From: CAWFLT01 sp963816795
GTDB taxonomy: Bacteria; Acidobacteriota; Vicinamibacteria; Vicinamibacterales; SCN-69-37
Reading direction: 5' to 3'
DNA length: 48,006 bases
Assembly: GCA_963816795.1 (NCBI GenBank)
Contig: CAWFLT010000022.1
Span: 1-48,006, forward strand
Position 1 is the first letter of the stretch; every line of letters begins with the position of its first letter. Made by a program: the position numbers and the translations under genes. The notes under the pieces were generated by a model. It had not been told where the DNA came from, did not search any database, and worked only from the letters and a program-made list of their open reading frames with translations. This document shows, piece after piece, positions 17,828 through 28,260 of this stretch.

Positions 17828-19798
17828 ATGACTTACAGACAGCCCACGTTCGTCGCTGCCGCAGCCGTGCTCGCACTCACGACTGCCGGGCTCGTTGCCC
17901 AGCAGGAAGTTCGCGTCACACAAGACATCCGGACCGTCGGTCCTGGTCCGATTGTCCCTGGGGGCCCGGGCGGCCCGCTCACGCCCATGGCGCGCGGCAC
18001 CGGCTTGATCTTCGGTCAGGCGGTTGATGCCGGAACCACGCGGCCAGTCGCCGGCGCGCTCATCACCATCAACGTGCCTGGGACTGCGCCGATTCGGGCG
18101 CTGGCCGACGGCCAGGGCCGATTCGCGTTTCGCGATTTGCCGAAGGGCCGCTTCAACCTCACCGCGACCAAGCCCGGCTACGTCGATGGCGCGTACGGCC
18201 GGATGCGTCCCGCCGGTCCGACGCTCGCGCTCGATCTCGCCGAGAACGAGAAGGTCTCGAACGTCGCCATCTCGCTGTGGAAGTACGGCGCGGTCGCCGG
18301 CACGGTGGTCGACGAGCAAGGCGAGCCGTTGGTGAACACGACCGTTCGCGTCCTCAAGCGCGGGATCGTCGGCGGGCAGTGGCGGCTGACGGCCGGCGCG
18401 CAGGATTCCACCGACGATCGCGGCGCCTACCGCATCGGCATGCTCGAACCGGGTGAGTACGTGGTCGCGGTGCCGATGAGCCAGAACGCTTCGATCATCG
18501 AGGCGCCGCCATGGCTGTCGACGGGGCACGCGACGTGATGACGTTCGTCGCCGTGCGCGCGACCGCGGGCGTCGCGATGGGCGGTGCGGGAGAGATGCCG
18601 ATCTTCATCGAGGGCCCGAACGCCGCCAACGCGGGCACGGGCGAAGACGGCCGTCCGCTGGCCTTCCCCACCCAGTTCTACCCGACGGCCGCTTCCGCCT
18701 CGCGTGCCACGGTCGTGACGATCGGCTCGGGCGAAGAACGGATGAACGTGGACTTCCAGTTGAAGGCGGTGCGCACCGTCAAGATCGCCGGCACGGTCAT
18801 GGGTCTCGAGGGCCCGGTCGGCGGCATCCAGTTGACGCTCGCGCCGGCCGAAGCGTCCGAGCTCATCACGCCGATCGAAACACTCTCGAGCTTCAGCGGT
18901 GAAGGCGGCGCGTTCTCGTTCCCCGCCGTCCCAGCCGGACAGTACACGCTGCGCGCGTCGCGATCGCCGCGCTTCGCGATGGGCGGCGGCGGCGAGACCA
19001 CCACCGTGATGCAAGGCGGCGCCGTGATGGTGACTCGCATGGTGACGAACACCAGCGGCGGTCAGCCTCCGTTGCCGACCGAGCCGACCCTGTGGACCGA
19101 AACGACGCTCTCGGCTCGGTACGAACGACGTGACCGACCTGACGGTTTCGCTCCGCCCCGGCCTGAAGGTGACCGGCAACGTGCAGTTCGATGGCGCCGC
19201 CGAGCGTCCCCGCCCGGAGGATCTGCCGAACATCGCCGTGTCGCTCGAATTGGCTGACGTGCGGCCGGGCAGCCAGACGACGGCGCGCGGGCGCGTCGAG
19301 CCGGTGGGGACGTTTGCGACGGTGGGTGTGCCGCCTGGTCGCTACTTCGTGCGCGTCGCCAACGCGCCGGCAAACTGGACGTTTCGAGGCGCCACGTTGG
19401 GCGGCCGTGACGTGACCGATCAACCGGTCGAGATCGACGGCGACCTCACCGGTGTGATGCTGACGTTTACCGACAAACAGACCCAACTCTCTGGCACCGT
19501 CACTTCGGAGAGCGGACCGCCAGATGCGGCGACCGTCATCGCGTTCCCGACCGACAGCAGCGCGTGGGTCGGCTACGGATCGGCGCCGCGCCGGCTGCGC
19601 ACCGCCCGCGTCGACAAGACGGGCAACTACAGCATCACGAATCTCCCGGCCGGCGATTACTTCGTCGTCGCCGTGCCGGAACGCATGGCCGCAGACTGGC
19701 AGAATCCCAAGTTCCTCGAGGGCCTCACGGCCGATGCGACGCGGGTGCGGCTGCCGGAAGGCGACAAGCGCTCGCAGAACGTGAAGGTGGCGCGATGA
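17828..19798 (+). CDS. Secreted carboxypeptidase-regulatory-like protein, two frameshifts
   Basis: About 656 residues. Signal peptide MTYRQPTFVAAAAVLALTTA from the ATG at 17828, then a Gly/Pro linker. Module one ends in KPGYVDGAYGRMRPAGP; module two contains VVDEQGEPLVNTTV and DDRGAYRIGMLEPGEYVVAVP. Frame breaks near 18520 and again near 19115. Between them lie FYPTAASASRATVVTIGSGE and a long middle module; after them DLTVSLRPGLKVTGNVQFDG, VPPGRYFVRV, GGRDVTDQPVEIDGDL and a final LPAGDYFVVAVPERMAADW. The stop overlaps the next ATG by 4 bp. No strong Shine-Dalgarno precedes the start. Confidence 0.82.
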
Positions 19799-21822
19799 TT
19801 CGTGTCCTTCGTGGTGAAGGGTTGCGCTTGTCCCTGATCGCGTGTCTGACGATCGGCGCGCTTTCGTCGACGTCGGCGCAGCAAGTGCTCACGCGCGACC
19901 GTGCGGATGCCCCGCAGCCGGTCGGCAACGCGATGATGTCGGGTACCGTCGTCACCGACGAGTCCACGCCGCAGCCGGTGCGGCGGGCGCAGATCTCGCT
20001 GGCGAACGCGGAGACTGGCTTCGTCAAGATTGCGTATACCGACGGCGCCGGGCGGTTCACGATCCCGAACCTGCCGGCAGGCCGCTACTCGCTCTCGGCG
20101 TCGAAGGCCGGCTACGTGCGCGCCGCCTACGGCGCCAGGCGGGCCGATCGACCGGGCACGCCGATCACGCTGGCCGATCGCCAGCAGATGACCGGGATCA
20201 CCCTGAGAATGCCGCGCGGTGGAGTGATCGCCGGCACGATCACGGACGAAACCGGCGTGCCGGCGTTCGGCGCGCAGGTGCGCGTGCTGCAGTACCGCGT
20301 GGTGAACGGCGAGCGGACGCTGTCGCCGGTCGGCACCGCGAATCTCATGGGCGAGATGACCGACGATCGCGGCGCCTATCGGATTTTCGGGCTGCCCGCC
20401 GGCGAGTACATCGTCTCCGCGACGCCACGCAACGCGGGCACGACGGAGATCCGGGCCATGACCGAAGCGGAGATTCGCGCGGCGATGACGGCGCTGCAGC
20501 AGCAGGCCAGCGGGCAGACGCCGTCAGGCGCCGGGTCGACGCCGCCCGGTGCGCCGCCACCGCCTCCGCAACCACGCGACGAGTACCAGACCGTCGGCTA
20601 CACCGCGATCTACTATCCCGGCGCGACGACACCCGCCAGCGCCGCCTCGGTGACGCTCGGGCCCGGCGAAGAACGCACGGGCGTGGACTTCAGCGTGCAG
20701 TTGGTCCGGACGACCAGGATCGAAGGCTCGGTCGTCGTCCCGCCGGGAGTCTCGCCGCAGAGCGTCCAACTCACGATCACGCCGGCCGCCGCCCAGGGTA
20801 TGCCCGCCATCGGCCTGGGCGGCCTCGGCTTCGTCAATCGCGCCACGCCCGGTCCTGACGGCAAGTTCACCTACAACGGCGTCCCGCCCGGACAGTACAC
20901 GCTGAACGCGCGCGCGAATCGCCCCACGGGCGGGGCCGGCGCTGGCGGAGGTCAGCCGGCAGTGGCAGGCGAACGCATGCAGTTCACGTTGACCGCGCCC
21001 GCCGGGGGTGGCGGGGCCGGCGCGATCAATCCGGACGAAATCATGGCGGGGATGCGTGGCGGCGGCAGCGGCCCCGGCTTCTGGGGCATGGCCGACCTCT
21101 CCGTGGACGGCTCGCCGGTCTCGAATGTCGTCGTCTCGATGCAGCCGACGATGTCGCTGTCGGGCTCGGTCGAGTTCAAGACGACGCGCGGCACTCCGGT
21201 GCCGGAGCTCGGGCGGGTGCGCGTCTCCGTCGTCCCTGCGCCGACGGCGGGTGGGGTGACGGTCATGATGGGTGGGCCGACGCTCCAGATGGACCCGGCC
21301 GGCAAGTTCACGGTCACCGGGGTGACTCCCGGGCGCTACCGGCTCACAGGCAACGCTCCAGTGGCGCCCGGGACGGGTCCCGGCATTACCTGGACGCTCC
21401 GCTCGGCGATGGTCAAAGGCCGCGACGTCCTCGACTTCCCGCTCGACATCGGGCCGGGGGAGGAGGTGGCCGACGCGGTCCTGACGTTCACTGATGCCAC
21501 TCAGCAGGTCGCCGGCGTCCTGCAGGACGCCTCGGGCCGGCCGGCGCCGGACTACACGATCGTGGTCTTCGCCAGCGACAAGGCCTACTGGACCCCGCTT
21601 TCACGGCGGATCCGGACCGTCCGGCCAGGCACCGACGGCCGCTACACCGTTGCCAACCTGCCGCCGGGCGACTACCGGATTGCGGCGCTGGTCGATATCG
21701 CGCCGGGCGAGGCAAACGACCCGGCGTTCCTGGAGCAGCTGCTCCCGGCGTCGTATCAATTCTCACTCGGCGACGGCGAAAGAAAGGTGCAGGACCTGCG
21801 GATCGCGGGTGGGGTCATATAA
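19795..21822 (+). CDS. Secreted carboxypeptidase-regulatory-like multi-module protein
   Basis: Intact, 675 residues, starting in an ATGA overlap with the gene before it; the longer open frame back to 19564 only covers antisense-like coding of that gene. Signal peptide MIRVLRGEGLRLSLIACLTIGALSSTSA. Modules: KAGYVRAAYGARRADRPGTP, VIAGTITDETGVPAFGAQV, DDRGAYRIFGLPAGEYIVSATP, a Pro/Gln linker, IYYPGATTPASAASVTLGPG, NGVPPGQYTLNARA, a Gly-rich insert near residues 380-420, GRDVLDFPLDIGPGEEV, and the closing LPPGDYRIAALVDIAPGEA. The best-preserved example of the window's paralogue family and a good reference for repairing the others. Confidence 0.87.
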   Translation: MIRVLRGEGLRLSLIACLTIGALSSTSAQQVLTRDRADAPQPVGNAMMSGTVVTDESTPQPVRRAQISLANAETGFVKIAYTDGAGRFTIPNLPAGRYSLSASKAGYVRAAYGARRADRPGTPITLADRQQMTGITLRMPRGGVIAGTITDETGVPAFGAQVRVLQYRVVNGERTLSPVGTANLMGEMTDDRGAYRIFGLPAGEYIVSATPRNAGTTEIRAMTEAEIRAAMTALQQQASGQTPSGAGSTPPGAPPPPPQPRDEYQTVGYTAIYYPGATTPASAASVTLGPGEERTGVDFSVQLVRTTRIEGSVVVPPGVSPQSVQLTITPAAAQGMPAIGLGGLGFVNRATPGPDGKFTYNGVPPGQYTLNARANRPTGGAGAGGGQPAVAGERMQFTLTAPAGGGGAGAINPDEIMAGMRGGGSGPGFWGMADLSVDGSPVSNVVVSMQPTMSLSGSVEFKTTRGTPVPELGRVRVSVVPAPTAGGVTVMMGGPTLQMDPAGKFTVTGVTPGRYRLTGNAPVAPGTGPGITWTLRSAMVKGRDVLDFPLDIGPGEEVADAVLTFTDATQQVAGVLQDASGRPAPDYTIVVFASDKAYWTPLSRRIRTVRPGTDGRYTVANLPPGDYRIAALVDIAPGEANDPAFLEQLLPASYQFSLGDGERKVQDLRIAGGVI

Positions 21823-21823
21823 T
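21818..21823 (+). promoter_or_regulatory. pcnB: TATAAT -10-like hexamer before pcnB
   Basis: Perfect TATAAT overlapping the last codons of the upstream gene and ending 8 bases before the GTG at 21832. Transcription would start at or next to the start codon, suggesting a leaderless mRNA. The region 17 bp upstream (CCTGCG) is a poor -35. Confidence 0.35.
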
Positions 21824-21831
21824 CCCGATCC

Positions 21832-23250
21832 GTGCCCGGCCCCGTGATCGTCCCGCGCGAGAGACATCCGATCTCTCGGCGGGACATCGATCCTGACGCG
21901 CTCCGCGTCCTGTATCGGCTTCAGCACCACGACCACGTCGCCTATCTCGTCGGCGGCAGCGTGCGCGACCTGCTGCTCGGCCGCAAGCCGAAGGACTTCG
22001 ACATCGGGACGGACGCGCATCCCTACCAGATCAAGCGGCTGTTCCGGAACTGCTGGATCATCGGCCGCCGTTTTCGCCTGGCGCACATCAAGTTCGGACC
22101 GAAGACGATCGAGGTGGCGACGTTCCGGCAGATTGTCGTCGGATACACCGGTCGAGAACACGGAGCCGGAAGCGGTGGTGGTGGCGTCGGCGGCCCCACC
22201 TGACGAGGACGGATCGCAAAGTCCCCCGGTTGACCAGGCCGCCCGACCACCGGCCGCGATCGGAGTCGCGATCGTCGCAGCGCCCATCCGGCGACGATGC
22301 CGGACTCATTCACCGCGACAACACGTTCGGCACGCCGGAAGAGGACGCGTTTCGGCGCGACTTCACCATCAACGGCCTGTTCTACGACATCGCGTCGAGG
22401 TCGGTCATCGACTACGTTGGCGGGCTCGATGACCTCGAGCATCGCGTCATCCGATCGATCGGCGACCCGCGCGTGCGCTTCGTCGAGGATCCCGTGCGGA
22501 TGGTGCGGGCTGCGGTGTTTGCGGCGCGGCTGGGCTTCGACATGGACGCCGCTGGTCAGCGAGGCGATTGCCGAACATCGGACGCTGATTCTCAAGGCGT
22601 CGCCGGCGCGGATGCTCGAGGAGGTCTACAAGATTCTCCGATCGGGATCGGCGGAAGCCAGCTTCCGCGCGCTCAGCCGGGTGCGGCTGCTCGAGCTCAT
22701 CGTCCCGGACTTGAAGTCGCCAGCCGACGCGGTGTGGGACGGCCTGGCGCGGCTCGATCGCTATCGGCAGCAGTTCCCGTCGGCGCCGCCCGAGCTGACG
22801 AACGTCGTGCTCGTCGGCGCGTTGCTGGTGCCGCTCGGCCTGCTCCAGCGGCGGATCCCCGACGCCGGCCACGATCCGCGCGGCGATCGACTGGCGTTCG
22901 GCATGCTGCCGATTTCGCGAAAGGATCTCGAGCGGCTGCGGCAGCTCGTGCAGACGCTGCCGCGGCTCTCCGACCCGAACCTGCCGCCGCGAGTGGCTCG
23001 CGGGCTGCCGGGCCGGCCAGCCTTCACCGACGCCGTCACCTGGCTCGAGGTCTTCGGCGACGCGCCGGAGATGGTCGCGCACTGGAAACAGGCGCGCCAC
23101 CACCGGCCGGCGCCGGCAGCCGACGGCGACGATCACGCCCGCGACGCCGCGCACGACGCGCCGCCGGACCAACGCCCGCGCCGGCGCCGCCGCAGACGCC
23201 GGCGTCGTGGACGAGGGCGGGGCAATCCGCCAGCCGCGCCGACAACCTGA
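21832..23250 (+). CDS. pcnB: Poly(A) polymerase / CCA-adding-type nucleotidyltransferase, three frameshifts
   Basis: GTG start, then VIVPRERHPISRRDIDPDALRVLYRL, the typical PcnB opening. The nucleotidyltransferase core has YLVGGSVRDLLLGRKPKDFDIGTD (GG plus the DxD metal ligands) and IGRRFRLAHIKFG. Frame breaks near 22130, 22290 and 22550; between them come RDNTFGTPEEDAFRRDFTING and EDPVRMVRAAVFAARLGF (RNA and base-binding region). The C-terminal helical part ends in an Arg-rich tail (RPRRRRRRRRRR), as in bacterial poly(A) polymerases rather than CCA enzymes. It adds 3' tails that promote RNA decay. The insert near 22140-22290 is Pro/Glu-rich and not conserved. Confidence 0.88.
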
Positions 23251-23362
23251 GAAAGAGCTTCGCTACATAACACGGGGGCCACGGGGCGACAGGCGGAGCT
23301 CGAAGGCGACGCAGCGGAGACCCCGGCCGTGCCCGTGCTCAGGAAGGCTGTGCGGTCGCGTC

Positions 23363-24453
<1,091 letters not shown>

Positions 24454-24463
24454 TCAGGGACTC

Positions 24464-24612
24464 CTAATGGGCAATGAGGCAATGGGCCAATGAGGCAGTG
24501 CGGCAATAACCAAACCATTCTCTCATTTGCCAGACTGCCCCATTGCATTGCCCCCAGCAGCCCATTGCCCATTGCCTGCATTGCCCCATTGCCCCATTGC
24601 CTCATTGCCTCA
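24464..24612. repeat. Inverted low-complexity arrays, CATTGCC family
   Basis: Left part reads GGCAATGAGGCAATGGGCCAA and further GGCAAT words; right part reads CATTGCCCCATTGCCTCATT, its complement. About 150 bp with a less regular middle (24510-24545). It starts 3 bases after the serA stop (minus strand) and ends at the serC ribosome-binding site, so the serA-serC mRNA could fold a long hairpin here that may tune serC expression. Confidence 0.8.
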
Positions 24613-25615
24613 TTGCTGATTAACAGCATTGGGTGCTTTTCCTGTCTTGAGGTAGGTGTCGACGATCCTGACCGTCTCGGCGGCGATGGCTTCCTGCGCC
24701 TGATTGGTCGACGCGCCGATGTGGTGGGTGCCGTACACGCCGGGTTCCTGGACGATCGCGTCGCCGAAGTCTGCCGGTGGATGACGCCGGCTCTGACGGG
24801 AAGACGTCGAGCGCAACGCGCAGCTGCTTGTCTCGCACGGCGGCGCGGAGCGCGTCGTAATCGACGACCTCAGCCCGCGCGGTGTTGATCAGCAACGCGC
24901 CGGGCCGCAAGCGCGAGAGCACCGCTTGGTTCACGAGCTGCCGGGTTTCCGGGGCGAGCGGCAGGTGGATGGTCAGGACGTCCGCGCGCGCGGCGACGTC
25001 GGCCGGCGAGGGCGCCACCGCGATCGTCGTCTGGCGACTCGCCTCGTCGAGCCGGAGCGCGGTGGCCTCGTCGGCGGTCAGCGCGCGATCCTCGCCGTTG
25101 AATCGCCGGCTCCAGAGCACGACCTTCATGCCGAACGCAGCCGCGCGCACGATGACTTCGCGGCCGATATTGCCGGCGCCGAGCACACCGAGCGTCGCAC
25201 CAGACAAGCCGCGCGCCTTCGCGTACTCCTTCTTGTTCCACCGGCCCGCCCGCAGGTCCGCGACGTTCTCGGGGATCCGGCGATCGAGCGAGATCATCAG
25301 GCCGATCGTCAGCTCCGCCACGGCGATCGCGTTCCTGCCCGGACAATTCGCCACCAGCACGCCTCGCGTCGTCGCCGCCTCGACGTCGATCGTGTTCACG
25401 CCCGAACCAGCGCGGATGATGAGCTTGAGCTCCGGCACCATCATCGCGGCTGTGACCTTTGTGGAACGGACGATCAGGACGCCCGCCTTGGAAGCCGCCA
25501 ACGCGTCGGCCAGCGCCTGATCGGCGAGACCCGGCTGACTGACAACGTCGCAGCCGAGCGCGGTCAGCCCGTCGATCCCGCTCTGTTCGAACTTGTCAGC
25601 GATGAGTACCTTCAA
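24610..25615 (-). CDS. serA: D-3-phosphoglycerate dehydrogenase, short form, one frameshift
   Basis: About 335 residues, no ACT domain. Starts with TTG at 25615 (KVLIADKFEQSGIDGL). Nucleotide-binding GVLGAGNIGREV, NTARAEVVDYDAL with the catalytic Arg, Glu in the following strand, and the catalytic His in GTHHIGAST. The frame breaks near 24785; the second frame supplies ADFGDAIVQEPGVYGTHHIG through KTGKAPNAVNQQ and stop at 24610. Oxidises 3-phosphoglycerate, the first step of serine synthesis; absence of ACT implies no classical serine feedback. The start codon lies inside a sequence resembling the 23-nt repeat unit (GCGCTTGAAGGTAC). Confidence 0.92.
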
Positions 25616-26954
25616 GCGCGGCTTCAGCCCCGGACCTCAAGCGCTTCACTCCGACTTCAAGCGCTTCACCCGTCTCAGCGCTTGCCCTGTACTCACGCCC
25701 TTCACGCACCTCAGATCTGTGCACGAGCAGTCCGTCGCGGAGCTTCGGTTCGAACCAGGTCGACTTCGGCGGCATGATGCCGCCGGCGTCCGCGATGGCC
25801 ATCAGGTCGTCGAGGCCGACCGGATGCATGGCAAACGCGACGGCGGCCTGCCCGGACGTGACAAGCCGCTCGAGCTCCGCCGTGCCGCGAATGCCGCCGA
25901 CGAAATCGATTCGCTTGTCCGTGCGAACGTCGCCGATCTTCAGCAACGGCCCGAGTACTTCGCGCTGAAGCATCTCGACGTCGAGCCCGTCGGCGCGCGA
26001 CGTGCCAGCCGCCGGCGCCGGCAGCTCCAGCGTGTGCCATGCGCCGGCCAGAAACATCGCCACGCGCCGCCCGGCTGACGTGCCGAGTGTCTGCCCAGTG
26101 CCTGAACGTAGAATCTTTCGTTCTTCCAGCGCGGCCAGGAAGGTCTGAGGCGTGTGCCCGGCCAGATCGCGGACGATCCGGTTGTAGGGCAGGATGTGGA
26201 CCTGGTTGTCCGGAAACGCGACGGCGATGAACGTGCCGGCGTCGTTGCCGGCGGCCCCGTCCTCCCGCGACCGCCCTGCTCGGCAAGTGCCGTCCGAACG
26301 CGCGCCGCACTCGCGGCGCGGTGATGGCCATCGGCGATGTACATCGCCGGCACGTCACGGACGCTCGCGACGAGCGCGTCGCGAGCCGCGCCGACGACGC
26401 GCCAGATCGTGTGTTGCACGCCGTCAGGTGCGGTCAGATCGTAGAGCGGCGGCCCCCGTCTGAATCCGCGCCACGAGTGCGTCGACGGCCTGGACCGCGC
26501 GGTAGGTCAGGAACACGAGCCCTGTCTGCGCGCGCAGGGCGACCATGTGCCGCGTACGATCGTCCTCCTTGTCCTTGCGCGTCTTCTCGTGCTTCTTGAT
26601 GAGGCCGGTGTCGTACTCCTCGACCGAGAAGCACCCGCACAGCCCGGTCTGCGCACGCCCGTCCATGATCAACCGGTAGAGGTAGAGCGAAGGCTCGTCG
26701 TCCTGCACCATCGGCGCCTCGCGCTGGAGGGCCGTGAAGTTCTCTGCCGCCGTCGCGTACACCGCGGCGTCGTACGGATTCGTGCCTGCCGGAAGGTCGA
26801 TTTCCGATCTGGTCACGTGCAGAAAGCTCAGCGGATTGCCCTCGGCGAGCGCGCGCGCTTCGTCGGTGCTGACGACGTCGTAAGGCACCGAGGCGACGCG
26901 GGCAGCGACGCCCGGATCTGGCCGGAGCGCGCGGAACGGGAACAGCGCAGACAT
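25596..26954 (-). CDS. DUF1015 family protein, two frameshifts
   Basis: About 450 residues from the ATG at 26954. N-terminus LFPFRALRPDPGVAARVASVPYDVVST, the KKHEKTRKDKEDDRTRHM motif, and MYIADGHHRAASA are diagnostic of the family. Breaks near 26455 (a run of five C; with four the frame reads QTGPPLYDLTAPDGV) and near 26270. The end of the family domain is PPKSTWFEPKLRDGLLVH at about 25725; the next 40 or so residues come from translated 23-nt array sequence. Biochemical role unknown, but the gene is often seen beside serA/serC in other bacteria, as here. Overlaps the serA start by 20 bp. Confidence 0.85.
25617..25722 (-). repeat. 23-nt degenerate repeat array between DUF1015 and serA
   Basis: On the minus strand: GTGAAGGGCGTGAGTACAGG, then GCGCTTGAAGTCGGAGTGAA and GCGCTTGAGGTCCGG. 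Four units at most. It follows the conserved end of DUF1015 and leads into the serA start, orientation matching both genes. Confidence 0.72.
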
Positions 26955-26958
26955 CGCG

Positions 26959-28254
26959 CTACTTGTTGGGCGGGCCTGGCGGGCCGGACGGCGCTGGCGA
27001 CGGCGGCGCCGGCAGGGAGCGCTGCAGGTCGGCCGAGAGCAGATCGCGGTGTTCGATGAAGCTGGCGAGCGCGTTCGGGTCGAGCTCGACACCCTTCGGC
27101 ATCTTCCTCAGCTCGGTGAGCGGATTCACGTAGGTGCCGTTCTTGACGATCCGGTAATCGAGGTGCGGGCCGGTCGCCGTGCCGGTCGACCCGACGCGGC
27201 CAACCGTCTCGCCCTGATCGACGCGCGCGCCGACGCGGATGCCCGGGCCAAGCGAAGACAGGTGCAGATAGAGCGTCTCGTAGCCGCCGGAGTGACGCAA
27301 CCGCACCATCCGGCCGGCTTCTCCCGACCAGCCCGCGAACTCGACGACGCCCGCGGCGACGGCCTGTACGCGCGTTCCCGCCGGCGCGCCGTAATCGACG
27401 CCCAGATGCGCGCGGGTCGTGCCGTGGACCGGGTGGAGGCGGCGGTACGAAAACTGCGAAGTGACCCGAGGCTCGAACGGCAGCGGCGACTGCAGGAACT
27501 GTCGCTTGAGCGACCGGCCCTGTTCGTCGTACCACCCGGGTTTGCCGTCGCTGCCGGGATAGCGGAACGCCGTCAAACGCCGGCCGTCGTTATGCAGGAC
27601 CGCGGCTCTGACGTCACCGTATCCGACGAACTCGCCGCCGCGTACTTGCCGCTCGAACAACACCTCGAGGCGGTCCCCTGGCTGCAGGTCGGAATTGAAA
27701 TCAACTTCTCCGCCGAAGATCTCGGCGAGTTGGAGCGGCAGCTGAATCTTCTGCCCGACGGCGTCGAACGCGCCGATGAGCGACGAGTGCGCCCCGCCGA
27801 TCTCGGCGGCCACGGCGACCACCTCTACCTCTTTCGGCAGCGTCACGACTTCGACGTTCAACGCCGGCTCGCCCGCCGCCGGCGCCGTGCGCACGACGCG
27901 AAGCAGCCGATCGGTGTCGATCATGTAGCGGAACTCGCGGAAAATCCCGTCGAGCGTCCGCGTCAACTGATACGACTGGTTGGCGCGCAGGTCGCGCGGA
28001 TTGAAGACGCCACGCACGGCGTCGATCGCGGTCGTCGTGAGCTCTGGAGAAAGGTTGAATTTCCGGAACAGGGTCTCGATAGTCGCGTTGGCCGGCACCC
28101 GTTCCTCGACGGTCGTCGACTCGCGGCCGAGCACGATGTCGGCAGCGACAGCGACTTTGTCAGGAAGCTCCTGGCGCGAGCAGGACGCTGCCAAGAGCAG
28201 TGACATGAAGACGACGCCCTTCATTCGCTTCATGTGCTTCATGTCGTAAGACAT
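26959..28254 (-). CDS. M23-family peptidoglycan endopeptidase, lipoprotein
   Basis: 431 residues, intact. Lipoprotein signal MKRMKGVVFMSLLLAASCSR with lipobox LAASC. A LysM-like or substrate-gating N-terminal region (70-230) precedes the LytM domain: YRRLHPVHG, HLGVDYGAPAGT (His and Asp zinc ligands), ETLYLHLSSLGPGIRVG and TGPHLDYRIVKNG. The last motif is HLD where most M23 enzymes have HxH, so one zinc ligand is Asp. Proline-rich tail. Predicted to cleave cross-bridges in the periplasm. Starts 6 bp after the DinB stop and ends 4 bp before DUF1015, so part of one transcript. Confidence 0.88.
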   Translation of the reverse strand: MSYDMKHMKRMKGVVFMSLLLAASCSRQELPDKVAVAADIVLGRESTTVEERVPANATIETLFRKFNLSPELTTTAIDAVRGVFNPRDLRANQSYQLTRTLDGIFREFRYMIDTDRLLRVVRTAPAAGEPALNVEVVTLPKEVEVVAVAAEIGGAHSSLIGAFDAVGQKIQLPLQLAEIFGGEVDFNSDLQPGDRLEVLFERQVRGGEFVGYGDVRAAVLHNDGRRLTAFRYPGSDGKPGWYDEQGRSLKRQFLQSPLPFEPRVTSQFSYRRLHPVHGTTRAHLGVDYGAPAGTRVQAVAAGVVEFAGWSGEAGRMVRLRHSGGYETLYLHLSSLGPGIRVGARVDQGETVGRVGSTGTATGPHLDYRIVKNGTYVNPLTELRKMPKGVELDPNALASFIEHRDLLSADLQRSLPAPPSPAPSGPPGPPNK

Positions 28255-28260
28255 CGGCCT

